From Daejeonella oryzae DSM 19973 (GTDB lineage: Bacteria > Bacteroidota > Bacteroidia > Sphingobacteriales > Sphingobacteriaceae): 64,000 bases of DNA. The position numbers and the translations under genes are program-made. Below the pieces are notes generated by a model. It had not been told where the DNA came from and made no database searches. It worked only from the letters and a program-made list of their open reading frames with translations. The stretch spans positions 310,001 to 374,000 of the forward strand of contig NZ_AUHA01000003.1 of assembly GCF_000422945.1 (NCBI RefSeq), in the 5' to 3' direction. This document shows positions 61,677 through 64,000 of this stretch, piece by piece (within the stretch, counting starts at the first letter, position 1; the number at the start of each line of letters is the position of its first letter).

Positions 61677-63455
61677 TTGAAAATTATAAAAGTATCTGAT
61701 ACCGGATTGATTAAAGCAGTTGTCATATTTTTTTTGGTTATAATTGGAGGGTTCAAGTATGGATATTCCCAATCTGGCGCCGTTCTCCTAAACAATCATT
61801 CTGAAATAATTCCCTTTAAAAATCTGGCTCAGCGCCGTATTGCAAGCATTAATATGGGAGCTGCTTACTCCCTTGAATTTGATGCCATGCTTCGTAATTA
61901 TGCCAGCATACGTAGTATTGATTTTAGTTCTATAAAAGATAAGAATGAACTTAAGGCATTCAATACGCTCATCATTCAGCTTACACCTCAAACTTTATTT
62001 TTACCGGAGACCATCAATTTTATTTTGGAAACCCAAAAAGATAAAGAAGTAATTATTGCAGGTTTTGGAAATACAAGCGCCCTTGCAGGGCTTGATTCAG
62101 TAAGCAGTCCGCTCATCTGGAATTCCCTTGAAACACCAAATTCTGCAGAACAAACTGCTAAAATTATTTTTGGAGGAGCCGCAGCAGAAGGTAAACTGAG
62201 TTTGGATATCAGTTCCAGATATCTTAAAGATGCTGGTTTTAGTACCCGTAAAACACGGCTTAACTATTTAAATCTTCAAGAACTTCAGCAGAGTTCTGCA
62301 AAACTTACTAAAATTGATGATATCGTAAATGAGGCCATCCGCATGCATGCAACTCCCAGTGCAGTAGTTATGGTGGTTAAAGATGGAAATGTGATTTTTA
62401 ATAAAGCGTATGGTTCGCATACATATGATGGAGAAATTCCTACCAAAGTAGATGATATTTATGACCTGGCCTCGGTAACAAAGGTTGCAGCCACCACAAT
62501 GGCCGCCATGAAACTATATGAACAACAAAAGCTGGATCTGAATGCAGGCATCGGTACTTATCTGGAGGATGTCAGAAACAGTAATAAAAATAATATTCCG
62601 GTAAAAGATGTCATGCTGCACCAGGCTGGTTTCGTTAATCTTGACTTTTTCAGCTATTTAAAGCCTCAGGATCACAGTGCGGATTCCTCATGGCTTTACT
62701 CGGTTAAACTTGCCGATCATTATTATCTGCGCAACAATTATTATCATGAAGTGATGTGGCAAAAGATGCTCAAAACACCTTTGCCAACCCGGGGTGAATA
62801 TGTTTACAGCGATATAAGCATGTTTATGATGAAAGAAATTATTGAAAAGCAGACCCAAATGCCGCTTGACCAATATGTTTCACAGGAGTTTTACAGTTCT
62901 TTAGGAATGAAAACAGCGGGATTTAATCCGATAAAGAATTTTGATATCAAGCAGATAGTACCAACAGAGCGTGATACATATTTCCGTAAAACATTATTGC
63001 AGGGGTACGTACATGATTCCGGAGCTTCAATGGCTAATGGCGTTGCCGGTCACGCCGGATTGTTTTCAAGCGCTAATGACATGGCAATTTTAAATCAAAT
63101 GCTGTTAAATGGCGGAACTTACGGAGGCGTTGAATACTTTAAGCCGGAAACAGTTAGTTTATTTACATCCAGCCAGTCACAAGTGAGCCGCCGGGGTTTA
63201 GGTTTTGATCGTGGCAATGGAACCGGATATCCATCCAGTCTAGCTTCGCCCGATAGCTTTGGCCATACCGGATATACCGGCACTGCCGTTTGGGTAGACC
63301 CGCGGGAAAATCTGGTGTATATATTTTTATCCAACAGGGTTTACCCATCAGCTACAAATAAATTAAACAGCATGAGAATTCGTCCCCGCATTCAGGATGC
63401 AATTTATGAAGCTTTAAATCAGGAGAAAGGGCATACAGCCAGTGTTGGATATTAG
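61677..63455 (+). CDS. Secreted serine hydrolase with N-terminal GH3-C-like domain
   Basis: A 592-residue protein starting at TTG, with a hydrophobic signal (IKAVVIFFLVIIGGFKYGYSQ). Residues about 35-180 resemble the C-terminal domain of family 3 glycosidases (GAVLLNNHSEIIPFKNL, RIASINMG, VIIAGFGN). Residues 205-580 are a beta-lactamase-like serine hydrolase: SVTK in LASVTKVAAT, YSD in YVYSDISMFM, HTG in FGHTGYTGTAVW. In Bacteroidota a longer version exists with the full GH3 catalytic domain in front. Here that part is missing, leaving a truncated but open protein. A peptidoglycan-related role is likely by family. Confidence 0.86.
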   Translation: MKIIKVSDTGLIKAVVIFFLVIIGGFKYGYSQSGAVLLNNHSEIIPFKNLAQRRIASINMGAAYSLEFDAMLRNYASIRSIDFSSIKDKNELKAFNTLIIQLTPQTLFLPETINFILETQKDKEVIIAGFGNTSALAGLDSVSSPLIWNSLETPNSAEQTAKIIFGGAAAEGKLSLDISSRYLKDAGFSTRKTRLNYLNLQELQQSSAKLTKIDDIVNEAIRMHATPSAVVMVVKDGNVIFNKAYGSHTYDGEIPTKVDDIYDLASVTKVAATTMAAMKLYEQQKLDLNAGIGTYLEDVRNSNKNNIPVKDVMLHQAGFVNLDFFSYLKPQDHSADSSWLYSVKLADHYYLRNNYYHEVMWQKMLKTPLPTRGEYVYSDISMFMMKEIIEKQTQMPLDQYVSQEFYSSLGMKTAGFNPIKNFDIKQIVPTERDTYFRKTLLQGYVHDSGASMANGVAGHAGLFSSANDMAILNQMLLNGGTYGGVEYFKPETVSLFTSSQSQVSRRGLGFDRGNGTGYPSSLASPDSFGHTGYTGTAVWVDPRENLVYIFLSNRVYPSATNKLNSMRIRPRIQDAIYEALNQEKGHTASVGY

Positions 63456-63562
63456 CATTTCAGAAGTCTGGAATGAAAAGCCGAATGCCATATTAACAAC
63501 ATTAGCCTTAGCTGTAATTAAAAATATCTTACCCAATTTTTTGTTATAAATCAGGCTAATGC

Positions 63563-64000
63563 TCAGGTTTTTTTAGTCTCTTCAGTAAATTCCTCTTCAA
63601 TTTTTTTCATGGTTAAAGTCGCAGTAAAGCCATGAATTAATATGGATATAAGTACTACAAAGCTGATCATCGCCCAAAGTTCATCCACGTTAGTAAAGCT
63701 TGCTGCACTAACAGCAAATGCCAGGTAATAAAATGAACCGATCCCTTTAATTCCAAAAAAGCTGATAGCTAATTTTTCTTTAAAATGCAGATTTGTTCCT
63801 GTTAAAGCTAAATATCCCGTCAGCGGTCGGATTATAAATATAAAAACAAGACTGACCAGGGCCATTTCCCAGGTGAGTGGCTTTAAAATTCCCGAAACCA
63901 GCATGCCTCCAAAAAGTATTAACACCACAGCAAGCAATATACGTTCTATTTGATCAGTAAAAGAATGCAGTTTAAGATGGTATTTATGATGGAGTTCATA
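63563..64000 (-). CDS. Cation:proton antiporter, C-terminal part (5' partial)
   Basis: The frame runs unbroken from base 64000 to its stop (146 codons), so the gene begins right of the window; an internal TTG at 63937 is not its start. FTDQIERILLAVVLILFGGML, FIFIIRPLTGYLAL, EKLAISFFGIKGIGSFYYLAFA and MISFVVLISILIHGFTATL are the last helices of an NhaP/CPA1-type Na+/H+ antiporter. The FGIKGIGSFYY segment corresponds to the conserved region after the ion-binding helix. It probably exports sodium or controls pH. Confidence 0.88.
   Translation of the reverse strand, partial: YELHHKYHLKLHSFTDQIERILLAVVLILFGGMLVSGILKPLTWEMALVSLVFIFIIRPLTGYLALTGTNLHFKEKLAISFFGIKGIGSFYYLAFAVSAASFTNVDELWAMISFVVLISILIHGFTATLTMKKIEEEFTEETKKT

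Noticed and set aside
38738-64000. A transmissible heat-resistance island (ftsH, degP, antiporter)
   Set aside because: No ClpK/ClpG, small heat-shock, YfdX, HdeD or thioredoxin genes are present; only a loose resemblance is noted in a finding.

Overview
The window looks like a chromosomal segment of a Bacteroidota bacterium, most likely a sphingobacterium (Pedobacter/Mucilaginibacter-like). The case rests on moderate-to-low GC, start codons without purine-rich Shine-Dalgarno sequences, a few TAnnTTTG-type promoter elements, many small lipoproteins with an L-[AST]-G/S-C lipobox, and the gene families themselves. Family names come from reading motifs, not from database searches. I see no rRNA, tRNA, prophage or complete insertion sequence.

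Region 1 (1-4.8 kb) is a tightly packed six-gene operon, cut by the left edge. It encodes a SIR2-STALD protein (ThsA-like), a ThsB-like TIR protein, a MazG-type protein with a MazG C-terminal domain, a protein of the 5-hmdU DNA kinase / thymine-hypermodification family, a second TIR protein and an Nmad2-like protein. SIR2-STALD plus TIR is the core of Thoeris anti-phage defence. The three nucleotide-modification-type genes placed between and after the TIR genes make this an expanded version, and it is the best candidate here for a new system.

Region 2 (4.9-21.3 kb) is ordinary metabolism: cytoplasmic alpha-amylase, D-lactate dehydrogenase, a PD40-repeat lipoprotein, a hexapeptide acetyltransferase plus a 69-bp relic of a second copy, an aldo/keto reductase, an ABC ATPase with an ABC-permease/M1-peptidase fusion, DUF808, an MFS carrier, a DUF1080 protein and a membrane-anchored EEP phosphatase/nuclease.

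Region 3 (21.3-22.8 kb) is a dense array of 78-bp double-hairpin palindromic units, mostly with a strict 148-bp period. It begins with a 21-bp tandem array and has a small GIY-YIG nuclease gene embedded in it.

Region 4 (22.8-35.3 kb) holds a gluconate locus (GntP permease and a gluconokinase/6-phosphogluconate dehydrogenase fusion), stress and regulatory genes, and several VOC/DinB genes mixed with small decayed reading frames.

Region 5 (35.3-58.6 kb) is a stress/low-oxygen-type gene island: UspA, PEP synthase, FtsH, HtrA, a baeRF protein, a methyltransferase, acetyl-CoA synthetase with PDH E1/E2 and an acyl carrier protein, Nudix, SDR and zinc alcohol dehydrogenases, BON, phosphoribosyltransferase, dienelactone hydrolase, DUF892, an erythromycin-esterase-like protein and PEBP. 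Nearly every promoter gap in it carries the dyad TGAT-N4-ATCA or a one-base variant, which is the core of an FNR/ANR box. This suggests one FNR/CRP-family regulon; the regulator is not in the window.

Region 6 (58.6-64 kb) has a secreted GyrI-like protein, a DUF6544-type protein, an AI-2E family permease lacking a normal start codon, a serine hydrolase with a GH3-C-like domain, and the end of a cation:proton antiporter cut by the right edge.
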